A program made the position numbers and the translations under genes. Below the pieces are notes generated by a model, which searched no databases, was not told where the DNA came from, and saw only the letters and a program-made list of their open reading frames with translations. 62,625 nucleotides of DNA, from assembly GCA_945862355.1 (NCBI GenBank), contig CAMAYR010000003.1, forward strand, positions 1 to 62,625, given 5' to 3'. Below, one piece after another: positions 25,480-32,227 of this stretch. Positions within the stretch are counted from its first letter, which is position 1, and every line of letters starts with the position of its first letter. This stretch comes from Devosia equisanguinis (GTDB taxonomy: Bacteria > Pseudomonadota > Alphaproteobacteria > Rhizobiales > Hyphomicrobiaceae).

Positions 25480-26244
25480 ATGAATACCACCATACCCCAT
25501 TCCGGCATCGCTGCGGTCGACCGCTATATCGTAGACGGCTACGCGTCGGTTCCTGGGATGTCCTCGCACTTCGCCGCCGCCATTACGTGCGGGCTGATGC
25601 GAATCCAAACGGCCGCCGGCGTGACCGGCCCCGTCGTAGAGGTTGGCGCGTTCGAAGGCCGCTTCCTGATTGCGCTCGCCAAGTCGCTGGCACCGGGCGA
25701 GATCGTGCTAGGCATCGATCTGTTCGACTGGCCCAACCCGGAAGTCGAAGGTCGCTGCATCGCCAATTGCGCCCGCCACGGCGTTCTGGAAGAGGCGCGC
25801 ATCATCTGGAAGACCGACAGCCGCAAGCTCACGCCGGAGGCTCTGCTCGCCAAGCTCGGCGGCCGGCGCCCGCGCCTGCAGCACATCGACGGCGAGCATT
25901 CGCGTGAGGCGTTGTCCAACGACCTCGAGCTGGCCACCGCTGTGATGTCCGATGCCGGCCTCATCGTGCTCGACGACATGCTGCATCCCGGTTACCCGAC
26001 CCTGATGGTGGCCGTGCACGCGTATCTCGAACGTCACGCGGAAATGTGCGTCCTCGCCATCATCGACCGCGAGACTATCGTCGCTGCAACCAAGTTCGTT
26101 TTGTGCCGGAAAGAGTGGTTCAAGCGCTACGAGGACGCACTGCTGGCCGACTACAAGGACAATGTGTGGCCGCTCGGTGCAGACTTCGAGCCGCACTGGT
26201 GCCTCGTGCTGTCGCTGGACACGCGGCTTGCCGCGATCACATGA
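25480..26244 (+). CDS. class I SAM-dependent methyltransferase (Methyltransf_24-like)
   Basis: Protein of 254 residues from the ATG at 25480. The SAM-binding motif I is VVEVGAFEGRFLIALA, with the acidic end of strand 2 at LGIDLFDW. LIVLDDMLHPGYPTLM is the motif often seen in the Methyltransf_24 group. The substrate is unknown. The gene is divergent from the racemase-like gene. Its TGA stop is embedded in the left arm of repeat element copy 1, so the element directly abuts the gene. Confidence 0.75.
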   Translation: MNTTIPHSGIAAVDRYIVDGYASVPGMSSHFAAAITCGLMRIQTAAGVTGPVVEVGAFEGRFLIALAKSLAPGEIVLGIDLFDWPNPEVEGRCIANCARHGVLEEARIIWKTDSRKLTPEALLAKLGGRRPRLQHIDGEHSREALSNDLELATAVMSDAGLIVLDDMLHPGYPTLMVAVHAYLERHAEMCVLAIIDRETIVAATKFVLCRKEWFKRYEDALLADYKDNVWPLGADFEPHWCLVLSLDTRLAAIT

Positions 26245-26390
26245 TTCCGGCCCACCGAAAGTTTGACTTCCGTTGTCCTGTGGTGGGCCGGTATCAACTT
26301 TTGCTTGCGCGCAGCCGCCACACCAACCCTGCGCGCGGGATACCTCCCAGCTCAGGTTCGACCCGTGGTCGAACCTGAGCTGGGAGGTAT
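26241..26390. repeat. interspersed structured repeat, copy 1
   Basis: Best-preserved copy of a family with four members in this window. Hairpin 1: GATTCCGGCCCACC (26243-26256) pairs with GGTGGGCCGGTATC (26282-26295), one mismatch, with a 25-base loop. Core: AGCCGCCACACCAACCCTGC (26313-26332), itself flanked by GCGCGC on both sides. Hairpin 2: a perfect 23-bp stem (26340-26362 with 26368-26390) around a 5-base loop. The left arm begins inside the methyltransferase stop codon and the right end is 32 bases before the next gene. No coding potential that I trust. Confidence 0.8.
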
Positions 26391-26421
26391 TATCCATTCG
26401 TCGCACGAACGGAGCCATGGC

Positions 26422-26955
26422 ATGACTGCCCGTTACGATCCGCTCAAGCGAGAGGACCTGAGGCCCGAGCATCAGGCCGTGTGGGACGGCATCGCGAGGC
26501 CGCGCAAGGGAGCGGTGCCCGCGCCGTTCCAGGTGCTGCTCGGCAGTCCTGAGCTGTGCAAGCTGACCGGTGAGCTCGGTGCGTTCTGCCGTTATCGTAC
26601 AGGGCTGCCGCCTCGGCTTTCCGAGCTCGTGGTGCTGTGCGTCGCGCGGCACTGGAACTGCGAATACGAGTTCACCGTTCACACCGTCGAAGCGCGCAAG
26701 GCTGGCGTGCCCGAGCACGAGATCGCGGCGCTAGCCCAGGGCCGGCGGCCCGCGTTCGAGGATGCCGACGCCGACCTCGTCCATCGCTTCACGACGGAGC
26801 TGCTGGAGCGACGCGACGTGTCGGACAAGACCTACGACGACGCGCTCGCCCAGTTCGGCCGGCAGACGACCGTCGAGATGAGCGGCATCGTCGGCTATTA
26901 CACGCACCTGGCGTTGATCATGCTGGCGCACCGCGTGCCGGGCAACGCGGAATGA
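26422..26955 (+). CDS. carboxymuconolactone decarboxylase/AhpD-like protein
   Basis: A 177-residue all-helical protein of the CMD/AhpD superfamily from the ATG at 26422. The conserved core ELVVLCVARHWNCEYEFTVH holds the family's helix with Trp-Asn-Cys-Glu, and a second helix has VPEHEIAALAQG. Only one cysteine is present in the core, so the AhpD CxxC peroxidase site is absent. A decarboxylase or uncharacterised role is therefore more likely. The frame runs upstream through the repeat element, but the ATG after the element is the natural start. Confidence 0.8.
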   Translation: MTARYDPLKREDLRPEHQAVWDGIARPRKGAVPAPFQVLLGSPELCKLTGELGAFCRYRTGLPPRLSELVVLCVARHWNCEYEFTVHTVEARKAGVPEHEIAALAQGRRPAFEDADADLVHRFTTELLERRDVSDKTYDDALAQFGRQTTVEMSGIVGYYTHLALIMLAHRVPGNAE

Positions 26956-26968
26956 GCACTGACGAATA

Positions 26969-26997
26969 GACCGGCGCAGCTCCCAGCTGCGCCGGTC
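26969..26997. terminator. bidirectional terminator-like hairpin
   Basis: GACCGGCGCAGCT pairs perfectly with AGCTGCGCCGGTC around a CCC loop. It lies between the convergent ends of the AhpD-like gene and the DUF1641 gene. There is no T run on either side, so it may act as a stem that protects RNA ends or aids termination. Confidence 0.65.
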
Positions 26998-27011
26998 GAC
27001 GCTGAGGCGGC

Positions 27012-27608
27012 TCAGGCTTTCGATGCGCCGCGCAAGGCTTTACCTAGGTTCACCAAGTGGCGCAGCGCATCCTGGTTGTCGCGATCGGTCAGAAGCTTAA
27101 AGATGCCGCCGATGCCGCCGCCCGCTGGATCCTGCCGCGCCGTGGTGGCATCGGCTTTCTCCAGCGCGGCGAGCAGCTTCTCGACCTGTCCAAGCCGGTC
27201 GACGAGCGCGGGCAGGGTGTCGGCCAGCCGGTCGAGACTGCCAGTGTCCTGCATACGCTCGAGGATCGACACGAGCTTGCCCGCACCGCCCCGATTGAAG
27301 CGATCGAGCGTTACGAGCCCATCACCGACCGTCTCGGAAAGACGGCCGATCATGTCGTCGGTCAATGCGTCCTCGGCGGAGCCGTAGACGCGCGCCAACC
27401 GCACGAGGCGGTCGAGGTCGCCGTTGTCGACGAGCGACGTCAGCGCCGGCAGCGCGCGTGCCAAGCCGGCACGATTGACCTGGTCGATCAGGTCCATCCC
27501 GTCGGCCGCAGTCTGAGCTATCCGGCTCACCATGTCGTCGGTGAGCGCGTCGTTGGCGGCCTTGACCAGATGCTCGAGCTGGTCGGCGCCATTTGTGCTG
27601 GTTGTCAT
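27012..27608 (-). CDS. DUF1641 protein
   Basis: A 198-residue helical protein with two internal repeats, each starting LTDDM (LTDDMVSRIAQTAADGMDL and LTDDMIGRLSETVGDGLVT), the DUF1641 signature. The C-terminus (GIFKLLTDRDNQDALRHL) is a third conserved block. DUF1641 proteins are often found with formate dehydrogenase or sulfide oxidoreductase genes and may be an accessory subunit. It is the last gene of a four-gene operon with a sulfide-quinone-reductase-like flavoprotein (10 bases upstream), TusA and DsrE. Confidence 0.85.
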   Translation of the reverse strand: MTTSTNGADQLEHLVKAANDALTDDMVSRIAQTAADGMDLIDQVNRAGLARALPALTSLVDNGDLDRLVRLARVYGSAEDALTDDMIGRLSETVGDGLVTLDRFNRGGAGKLVSILERMQDTGSLDRLADTLPALVDRLGQVEKLLAALEKADATTARQDPAGGGIGGIFKLLTDRDNQDALRHLVNLGKALRGASKA

Positions 27609-27617
27609 CGATACCCC

Positions 27618-28757
27618 CTAGAGAAGCCCGCGGGCCGAGGTCCAGTAGAGCTTGTTATAGGACATCTTGAACCAGTGGACGGCCTTCGTCGGCGGCTTGG
27701 GGTCGGGCGGGTTGTTGTAATCGAACATCGCGTAGGTCGCGCGGTCCTGACCGGCCTCGATGAAGCAGAACACCTTGCCGTCGTAGTCGCGGACCGGCGA
27801 GCCGATCTTGATCATCGCAGCGATGTTCTCGCCCAGCGCCTCGGCCTCGAAGTGCGCGGTGGAGCCGGCCTTCGAGATCGGCAGGTTGGTCGTGTCGCCG
27901 AGCACGAACACGTTCTCCTTGCCTTCCATGTTCAAGCGGTGGCGATGGGTCGGGATGAAGCCACGTGTGCCAAGGCCGTTCTTCTCGATCACCTCCATGC
28001 CGCGATGGGCTGGGATGGTGATGAGCATGTCGTAGGCAGCCTCTGTGCCTTCCTCGGAGTGGACGATGCGCTTGGCGCCATCGACCTCCTTCATATTGAA
28101 GAGCGTCTCGGTGGTGATGCCGAGCCGCTCCATCTCCGGCGCGGCCCATTTCGCAACGTTCTCGAGGGAATGCACGCGGCCGATCGGATAGGTATAGTGC
28201 AGCTGGACCTTGTCGGAGAGCCCACGCTGCTTGAAGTAGTCGTGCAGCATGAACGTGATCTCGAGCGGCGCCATCGGGCACTTGTGCGGCACGCCGACCG
28301 CGATGACGACGCGCCCGCCCTTGAAGTCCTGCAGCGCCTTGAACATCTTCAGTGCGTCAGCTTCGGTGTAGAACTGCAGCGCGTTCTCGGCGAGGCCGGG
28401 AATGTCCTCTGCGCAGGCGCGCGAGCCCGTGGCGATGACGATGGTGTCGTAGCCGATCGTGCGGCCGCTCTTGGTGACGACCTGGTTCTGGTCGAGCATG
28501 AACTTCTCGACGGGATCGACGTGGAATTCGATCGACGGCTCGAGCAGGCTGCGCTGGTCGCGATAAAGCTCGTCGGGCATCATCCGGCCGACCGCCAAAT
28601 AGAGAAGGCCCGGCTGGTACATATGGCGATCGGACGCGGAGAGCATCGTGATCTTCGCCTTGCCGGATTTCAGCTCCGACGCCAGCCTGCGCGCCAGATT
28701 GTTGGCGAGGATGGTGCCGCCCATGCCTCCGCCCACGATCAGAATTTTCATCGTCAC
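27618..28757 (-). CDS. FAD-dependent oxidoreductase, sulfide:quinone reductase-like
   Basis: A 379-residue flavoprotein of the SQR/flavocytochrome c sulfide dehydrogenase family. The dinucleotide fold begins KILIVGGGMGGTILANNLAR. VIATGSRACAEDIPGL carries Cys115, and VPHKCPMAPLEITFML carries Cys160, the equivalents of the redox Cys region in SQR (family pattern KCAGAP). FVLGDTTNLPISKAGSTAH is the second FAD motif. The C-terminus has a weak amphipathic helix (WFKMSYNKLYWTSARGLL), as expected for monotopic SQR. With TusA and DsrE beside it, a role in sulfide or persulfide oxidation is likely. Confidence 0.84.
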   Translation of the reverse strand: MTMKILIVGGGMGGTILANNLARRLASELKSGKAKITMLSASDRHMYQPGLLYLAVGRMMPDELYRDQRSLLEPSIEFHVDPVEKFMLDQNQVVTKSGRTIGYDTIVIATGSRACAEDIPGLAENALQFYTEADALKMFKALQDFKGGRVVIAVGVPHKCPMAPLEITFMLHDYFKQRGLSDKVQLHYTYPIGRVHSLENVAKWAAPEMERLGITTETLFNMKEVDGAKRIVHSEEGTEAAYDMLITIPAHRGMEVIEKNGLGTRGFIPTHRHRLNMEGKENVFVLGDTTNLPISKAGSTAHFEAEALGENIAAMIKIGSPVRDYDGKVFCFIEAGQDRATYAMFDYNNPPDPKPPTKAVHWFKMSYNKLYWTSARGLL

Positions 28758-28803
28758 CTCCCAGGTGGAAATTATCGCCAGCCGCGAACGAGCTGGTCGA
28801 AGC

Positions 28804-29034
28804 CTACTTCATTTTACGGACGACGACGTGCCAAATGCCGGCTTCCTCGGTCGTGCCGACATACTCGTGCTTCACCTTGTTAATCCACTCCGGAATGTCC
28901 GTCGCGGACCCCTTGTCGGTCGAAAGCACCTCGAGCTCGTCTCCGACCTCGATCGTTTTCATCGCCGCTATCAGCTCCATCAGTGGACCTGGGCAGAAGC
29001 TGCCACGCGCGTCGACGATCTTGCGATCTGCCAT
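28804..29034 (-). CDS. tusA: TusA-family sulfur carrier
   Basis: A 76-residue sulfur-relay protein. The reactive Cys14 lies in the hallmark GSFCPGPLMELI, the CPxP-type motif of TusA, which carries persulfide sulfur. LEVLSTDKGSATDIPEW is the second conserved block. It sits between DsrE (14 bases upstream) and the SQR-like flavoprotein, the same set used for cytoplasmic sulfur trafficking in sulfur oxidisers. This is probably a dissimilatory TusA, not the tRNA-thiolation form. Confidence 0.9.
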   Translation of the reverse strand: MADRKIVDARGSFCPGPLMELIAAMKTIEVGDELEVLSTDKGSATDIPEWINKVKHEYVGTTEEAGIWHVVVRKMK

Positions 29035-29047
29035 CTTTCGTCTTCCT

Positions 29048-29440
29048 TCAGAATGTCAGGATCTGGCCGCCGCGAGCGTCGTCCAGGAACTTCGTGAGGC
29101 CGAGCGGCTCGGCAACGAAAGTCTCGAGGTCGTCCTTGCCGAGCCCCGTGACGTCGACGGCCATCGAGCACGGGTGGATCTTCGCATCGCCCAGCTCGAC
29201 CGCGCTCTCGAACAGCATCATGAACTCCGGCGCCTTCCTGGACACCAGGAGATTACCGAACTCGCCTTCGCTGGGAGCGTTCCTGTCGGCACCCTTCCTG
29301 AAGAAGGCCAGCGCGTTCATCGACAGGAAGACCGTCACGCGCGTGCCGCTGACCGCGGCAACCGAGGCGACCATCGAAGCCATCTGCAGTTTCTCGCGGG
29401 TGCCCGATGTGACGATGATGCTGACTTGGTCGCTCATCAA
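29048..29440 (-). CDS. DsrE-family persulfide relay protein
   Basis: A 130-residue member of the DsrE/DsrF-like family (the MSDQ start is one codon in, at 29437). It has the fold's first strand [19 protein letters not shown] and [14 protein letters not shown] likely sulfur-carrying cysteine is Cys91 in [10 protein letters not shown]. It is the first gene of the operon. A 9-bp inverted repeat lies 22 bases upstream of its start. With TusA it could pass sulfur between the flavoprotein and downstream oxidation enzymes not seen here. Confidence 0.85.
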   Translation of the reverse strand: MMSDQVSIIVTSGTREKLQMASMVASVAAVSGTRVTVFLSMNALAFFRKGADRNAPSEGEFGNLLVSRKAPEFMMLFESAVELGDAKIHPCSMAVDVTGLGKDDLETFVAEPLGLTKFLDDARGGQILTF

Positions 29441-29461
29441 CTATTCCTTCGATCGTACTTC

Positions 29462-29494
29462 GTTGCACGCCGCATCGCCCGCCAAGCGTGCAAC
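29462..29494. promoter_or_regulatory. 9-bp inverted repeat, candidate operator of the sulfur operon
   Basis: GTTGCACGC (29462-29470) and GCGTGCAAC (29486-29494) are perfect inverted repeats spaced by 15 bases, immediately upstream of the DsrE start. The position and symmetry fit a dimeric repressor or activator site. It does not match the SqrR/BigR sequence I know. The rest of the 276-base gap (to 29716) shows nothing recognisable. Confidence 0.45.
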
Positions 29495-29716
29495 GCTAGT
29501 TACCCGGTCTGCCAGGATCGAGCACCAACCAGGCAAATTGAGTTTGCGCCACGATACGCCTCGACCGGAAGCAGGCAAACCCCAAAGGGTTGCACTCGAG
29601 GCCCCGCGACGACCGCGCTCGACTGTCCAAAGATGGCATAGCCTGCGGATAAGATCGAGTGCGACAGAGCGAACCGGTCAACCCACGTAGTCACGGCGCC
29701 AAACTGAAACGTCGGT

Positions 29717-30316
29717 TCATTTTTTTCGCGCTGCCTCGATCGCCGGCACGATCCTCATCTCCAGCATCTGCGGCGTGATGGGACCGACATGCTTCATCGC
29801 GATGCGGCCCGCCCCGTCCACCACGAATGTCTCCGGCATGCCGTAGACGCCCCATTCGAGCGCTGCCCTGCCGCTGTCGTCCACGCCGACTGCCGCGTAG
29901 GGATTGCCGTAGCGCCCCAGGAAGCGCCGTCCGCCAGGATCGGGATCCTTGTAGTTGATGCCGACGATGCGCACCCCGGTGCGTGCGCGAAGCTCCAGCA
30001 ATTGCGGATGCTCCTGCACGCACGGGACGCACCAGGATGCGAAGAAGTTGACGACGGTGGGCTCGCCGCGGCGCAAATCGGCAGTCGTAAAGCCCGGCAC
30101 GGCTGCTCCGCCTTCGCGCAGGCCGGCCAGAGCGGGCAAGGTCATCTCCGGCGCGGGCTTGCCGATCAGCGCGGACGGCAGCTTGGAGGGATCGCCCGAG
30201 CGCAGCGCGAAGGCGAACATTGCCGCGATGGCGAAGAAGATGGCAAAGGGCAGCAGCGCTAGGCCGCGCCTGCGGGATGGCTCCGGCGCTCTGCCGGTGT
30301 CGCGATCAGCGCTCAT
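29717..30316 (-). CDS. ccmG: thiol:disulfide interchange protein, cytochrome c maturation
   Basis: Periplasmic thioredoxin-like protein (DsbE/CcmG) that reduces the haem-binding cysteines of apocytochrome c. 199 residues: one N-terminal membrane anchor (LLPFAIFFAIAAMFAFAL, about residues 21-38), then the thioredoxin fold with the active site Cys96-Val-Pro-Cys99 in FFASWCVPCVQEHP. The family's acidic and YGMPETF regions are present. It is the third gene of ccmC-ccmD-ccmG, starting 6 bases after ccmD ends. Confidence 0.93.
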   Translation of the reverse strand: MSADRDTGRAPEPSRRRGLALLPFAIFFAIAAMFAFALRSGDPSKLPSALIGKPAPEMTLPALAGLREGGAAVPGFTTADLRRGEPTVVNFFASWCVPCVQEHPQLLELRARTGVRIVGINYKDPDPGGRRFLGRYGNPYAAVGVDDSGRAALEWGVYGMPETFVVDGAGRIAMKHVGPITPQMLEMRIVPAIEAARKK

Positions 30317-30322
30317 CGTGGC

Positions 30323-30508
30323 TCACTCCCGCTGCTCCGAGACGACCGGCCCCGAGGACCGTCGCCGCACACCGCGCGCCTCGAGCTCGGCCAGCTTGCG
30401 GGCGTGGCGCCGGCCATCGAGGAACAGCCATGCGAGCAGGCCGGCGATCGCGAGCACGGTGACGAGGTAAGAGAGCCAGATGAAGGTCGCGTGAGGGCCG
30501 AGATTCAT
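30323..30508 (-). CDS. ccmD: haem exporter protein CcmD
   Basis: A 61-residue membrane protein, start at the ATG complementary to 30506-30508. It has one transmembrane helix (FIWLSYLVTVLAIAGLLAWL) followed by a positively charged tail (DGRRHARKLAELEARG), the standard CcmD form. It stabilises the CcmC-CcmE haem chaperone complex. The placement between ccmC and ccmG confirms the call. Confidence 0.88.
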   Translation of the reverse strand: MNLGPHATFIWLSYLVTVLAIAGLLAWLFLDGRRHARKLAELEARGVRRRSSGPVVSEQRE

Positions 30509-30519
30509 CGGTGCGCCCC

Positions 30520-31293
30520 TCAGATGCCTGCGGCCGGGGCGGGCACACGGCCCGACGCGCGCTCGATCTCGGCCATCGTCAACGCCTTCACCCGGCGGCG
30601 CATGATCTCGTTGCGCATGGCCTTCATGTGCATGGCGATGAACAGGACGGTAAAGCCAGCGGCCATCACGAGCAGCGGCACCAGGATCGAGGAATGGATC
30701 GCCGCGCCGCCAAGACGCATCACGCTGGCAGGCTGGTGCAGCGTGTTCCACCAATCCACGGAGAACTTGATCACCGGCAGGATCCCTACACCGACGAGGG
30801 CTAGAATGGCGGTGAGCTTGGCGGCCAGCGTCTCCTCCTCGATCGAGGAACGCAGCGCCATCAGGCCGAGATAGAGAAAGAACAGGATGAGTACGGAGGT
30901 GAGCCGGGCGTCCCAAACCCAGTAGGTGCCCCACATCGGCTTGCCCCACAGCGATCCGGTGATGAGCGCAAGCGCGGTGAACATGGCGCCCAGGGGGGCT
31001 GCCGCCTTGGCCGAGACATCGGCGAGTGGGTGCCGGAAGACGAGCAGCCCGAAGCTCGAGATCGCAACCAGAAGATAGCCGCCCATCGCGAGCCAGGCCG
31101 CGGGCACGTGGATGAACATGATCTTGACCGTGTGCCCCTGCTGGTAGTCAGGGGGCGCGCGGAAAAACGTGAGGAACAAGCCATAGGCGATCAGCACGGC
31201 CGCAAGGCCCCACACCCACGGCAACAGCCGCCCGGAGAGCGCCATGAAGCGCGTCGGGTTGGCGAGCCGCTGGGTGATCGTCTGGGTGGTCAT
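30520..31293 (-). CDS. ccmC: haem lyase/exporter subunit CcmC
   Basis: A 257-residue six-helix inner-membrane protein that presents haem to CcmE. The haem-binding WWD domain is visible as VDWWNTLHQPASVMRLGG, and GKPMWGTYWVWDARLTSVLI is the first half of the motif. I start at the ATG at 31293 (MTTQTITQRLANPTRFM). ccmD follows 11 bases downstream. ccmA and ccmB are not immediately upstream, unlike the common ccmABCDG order. Confidence 0.94.
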   Translation of the reverse strand: MTTQTITQRLANPTRFMALSGRLLPWVWGLAAVLIAYGLFLTFFRAPPDYQQGHTVKIMFIHVPAAWLAMGGYLLVAISSFGLLVFRHPLADVSAKAAAPLGAMFTALALITGSLWGKPMWGTYWVWDARLTSVLILFFLYLGLMALRSSIEEETLAAKLTAILALVGVGILPVIKFSVDWWNTLHQPASVMRLGGAAIHSSILVPLLVMAAGFTVLFIAMHMKAMRNEIMRRRVKALTMAEIERASGRVPAPAAGI

Positions 31294-31435
31294 GGCCGCT
31301 GATCTAGGGCTTCCCAGGGGCGAGCGCAATGTTCGTTCGCGTCACACAGGCTCTGTTCAAGCCGGCGCTCGTAATGCTGGCCGGCCAATGCCGGCAATGG
31401 CGTGTCGAGACGACCGGTATGGAGCACGACCGGCA

Positions 31436-31879
31436 TCACGCCCCGGTCTCGCCCTTGAGACCGGCGGCGGCGATGCCGGCCAGCGCACAGGCCTCGTCGT
31501 TGTCGGAGGTGTCGCCGGAGATACCGACGGCGCCGGCGATATTGCCCGCCGTGTCCTTGATCAGCACGCCGCCGGGCACGGCGATCAGGCCGCCGAACAG
31601 GTTGTCGCAGGCGACCATGAACTGCGGGTTGTCCTTGGCGCGGGATTGCAGGGCGCGTGAGCCGAGCCCCATCATGACGCAGCCGTTCGCCTTACCGAAG
31701 GCGACCTTGGCGCGGCCGACGCTGGTATTGTCCTCGGCCGCGACGGCGCGCATGGCCCCGCGCTCGTCGAGCACCACGATGGCCATCGGCTTCATGTTGG
31801 CCTTGCGGGCGTGCGCGAGGCCGACGCTGACGATCGTCTGGGCCTGCTCGAGCGTCATGGGCATGGTGGTGGGCTCCAT
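31436..31879 (-). CDS. GlcG/HbpS-type heme-binding family protein
   Basis: A 147-residue protein of the GlcG/HbpS family (DUF336), starting at the ATG at 31879 or at 31864. Family phrases are MTLEQAQTIVSVGLAHARK, PMAIVVLDERGAMRAV and a Gly-rich end (GGLIAVPGGVLIKD, AVGISGDTSDNDEACALAG). Members bind haem or act in glycolate or cobalamin contexts, and the specific role here is unknown. The apparent longer ORF upstream is a read-through of repeat copy 2 and is not coding. It precedes the ccm genes on the same strand by 143 bases. Confidence 0.85.
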   Translation of the reverse strand: MEPTTMPMTLEQAQTIVSVGLAHARKANMKPMAIVVLDERGAMRAVAAEDNTSVGRAKVAFGKANGCVMMGLGSRALQSRAKDNPQFMVACDNLFGGLIAVPGGVLIKDTAGNIAGAVGISGDTSDNDEACALAGIAAAGLKGETGA

Positions 31880-31919
31880 CGAAAATTGTATCGGGCTCGT
31901 TGCCTTCCAAACCGGGGCC

Positions 31920-32068
31920 GACACCGGCCCACATAAGGATTGGTTCGAGTGTCGAGGCGGTGGACCGGTATCAGCTTTTGCTGGCGCGCAACCGCCACAC
32001 CAACCCTGCACACGGGATAGCTCCCAGCTCAGGTTCGACCAAGGGTCCAACCTTCGGTTGCTCGGTAT
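31920..32068. repeat. interspersed structured repeat, copy 2
   Basis: Diverged member of the element family. Hairpin 1 arms are GACACCGGCCCACA (31920-31933) and GGTGGACCGGTATC (31959-31972). The core is ACCGCCACACCAACCCTGC (31991-32009). The second hairpin starts at ATAGCTCCCAGC and ends at GGTAT (32068), but its right arm has several mismatches. It lies between the 3' side of rpsA and the start of the GlcG-like gene. Confidence 0.7.
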
Positions 32069-32144
32069 GACACCCGAATGCCGCGGCAATTCCGCAGGAG
32101 CTTATTGCCACAGCTCCTGCTGGTCCGCATCCCCAAAACGCAAA

Positions 32145-32170
32145 CGGCGCGGACCCGAAGATCCGCGCCG
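32145..32170 (-). terminator. rho-independent terminator of rpsA
   Basis: On the minus strand a CGGCGCGGAT stem pairs with GTCCGCGCCG around a UCUUCGG-type loop and is followed by GTTTGCGTTTT. It lies about 60 bases after the rpsA stop, so it most likely ends the rpsA transcript. It also separates rpsA from repeat copy 2. Confidence 0.8.
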
Positions 32171-32227
32171 AAAATCATCGTACTCCTCGAGCCGTCGGGC
32201 CAGTAGGACCCGACGACACGAGCGGTA

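Noticed and set aside
26263-26421. N-terminal extension of the AhpD-like ORF
   Set aside because: It reads through repeat copy 1, and the ATG after the element begins the conserved protein.
27057-28883. 608-codon open frame on the plus strand opposite the SQR-like and DUF1641 genes
   Set aside because: A shadow of the minus-strand genes in high-G+C DNA. No family motifs, and the opposite frame is clearly coding.
31880-32089. Extension of the GlcG-like ORF into the upstream repeat
   Set aside because: The extra residues (SNLSWELSRVQGW...) come from repeat copy 2 and recur near copy 1. They reflect DNA repeat conservation, not protein.
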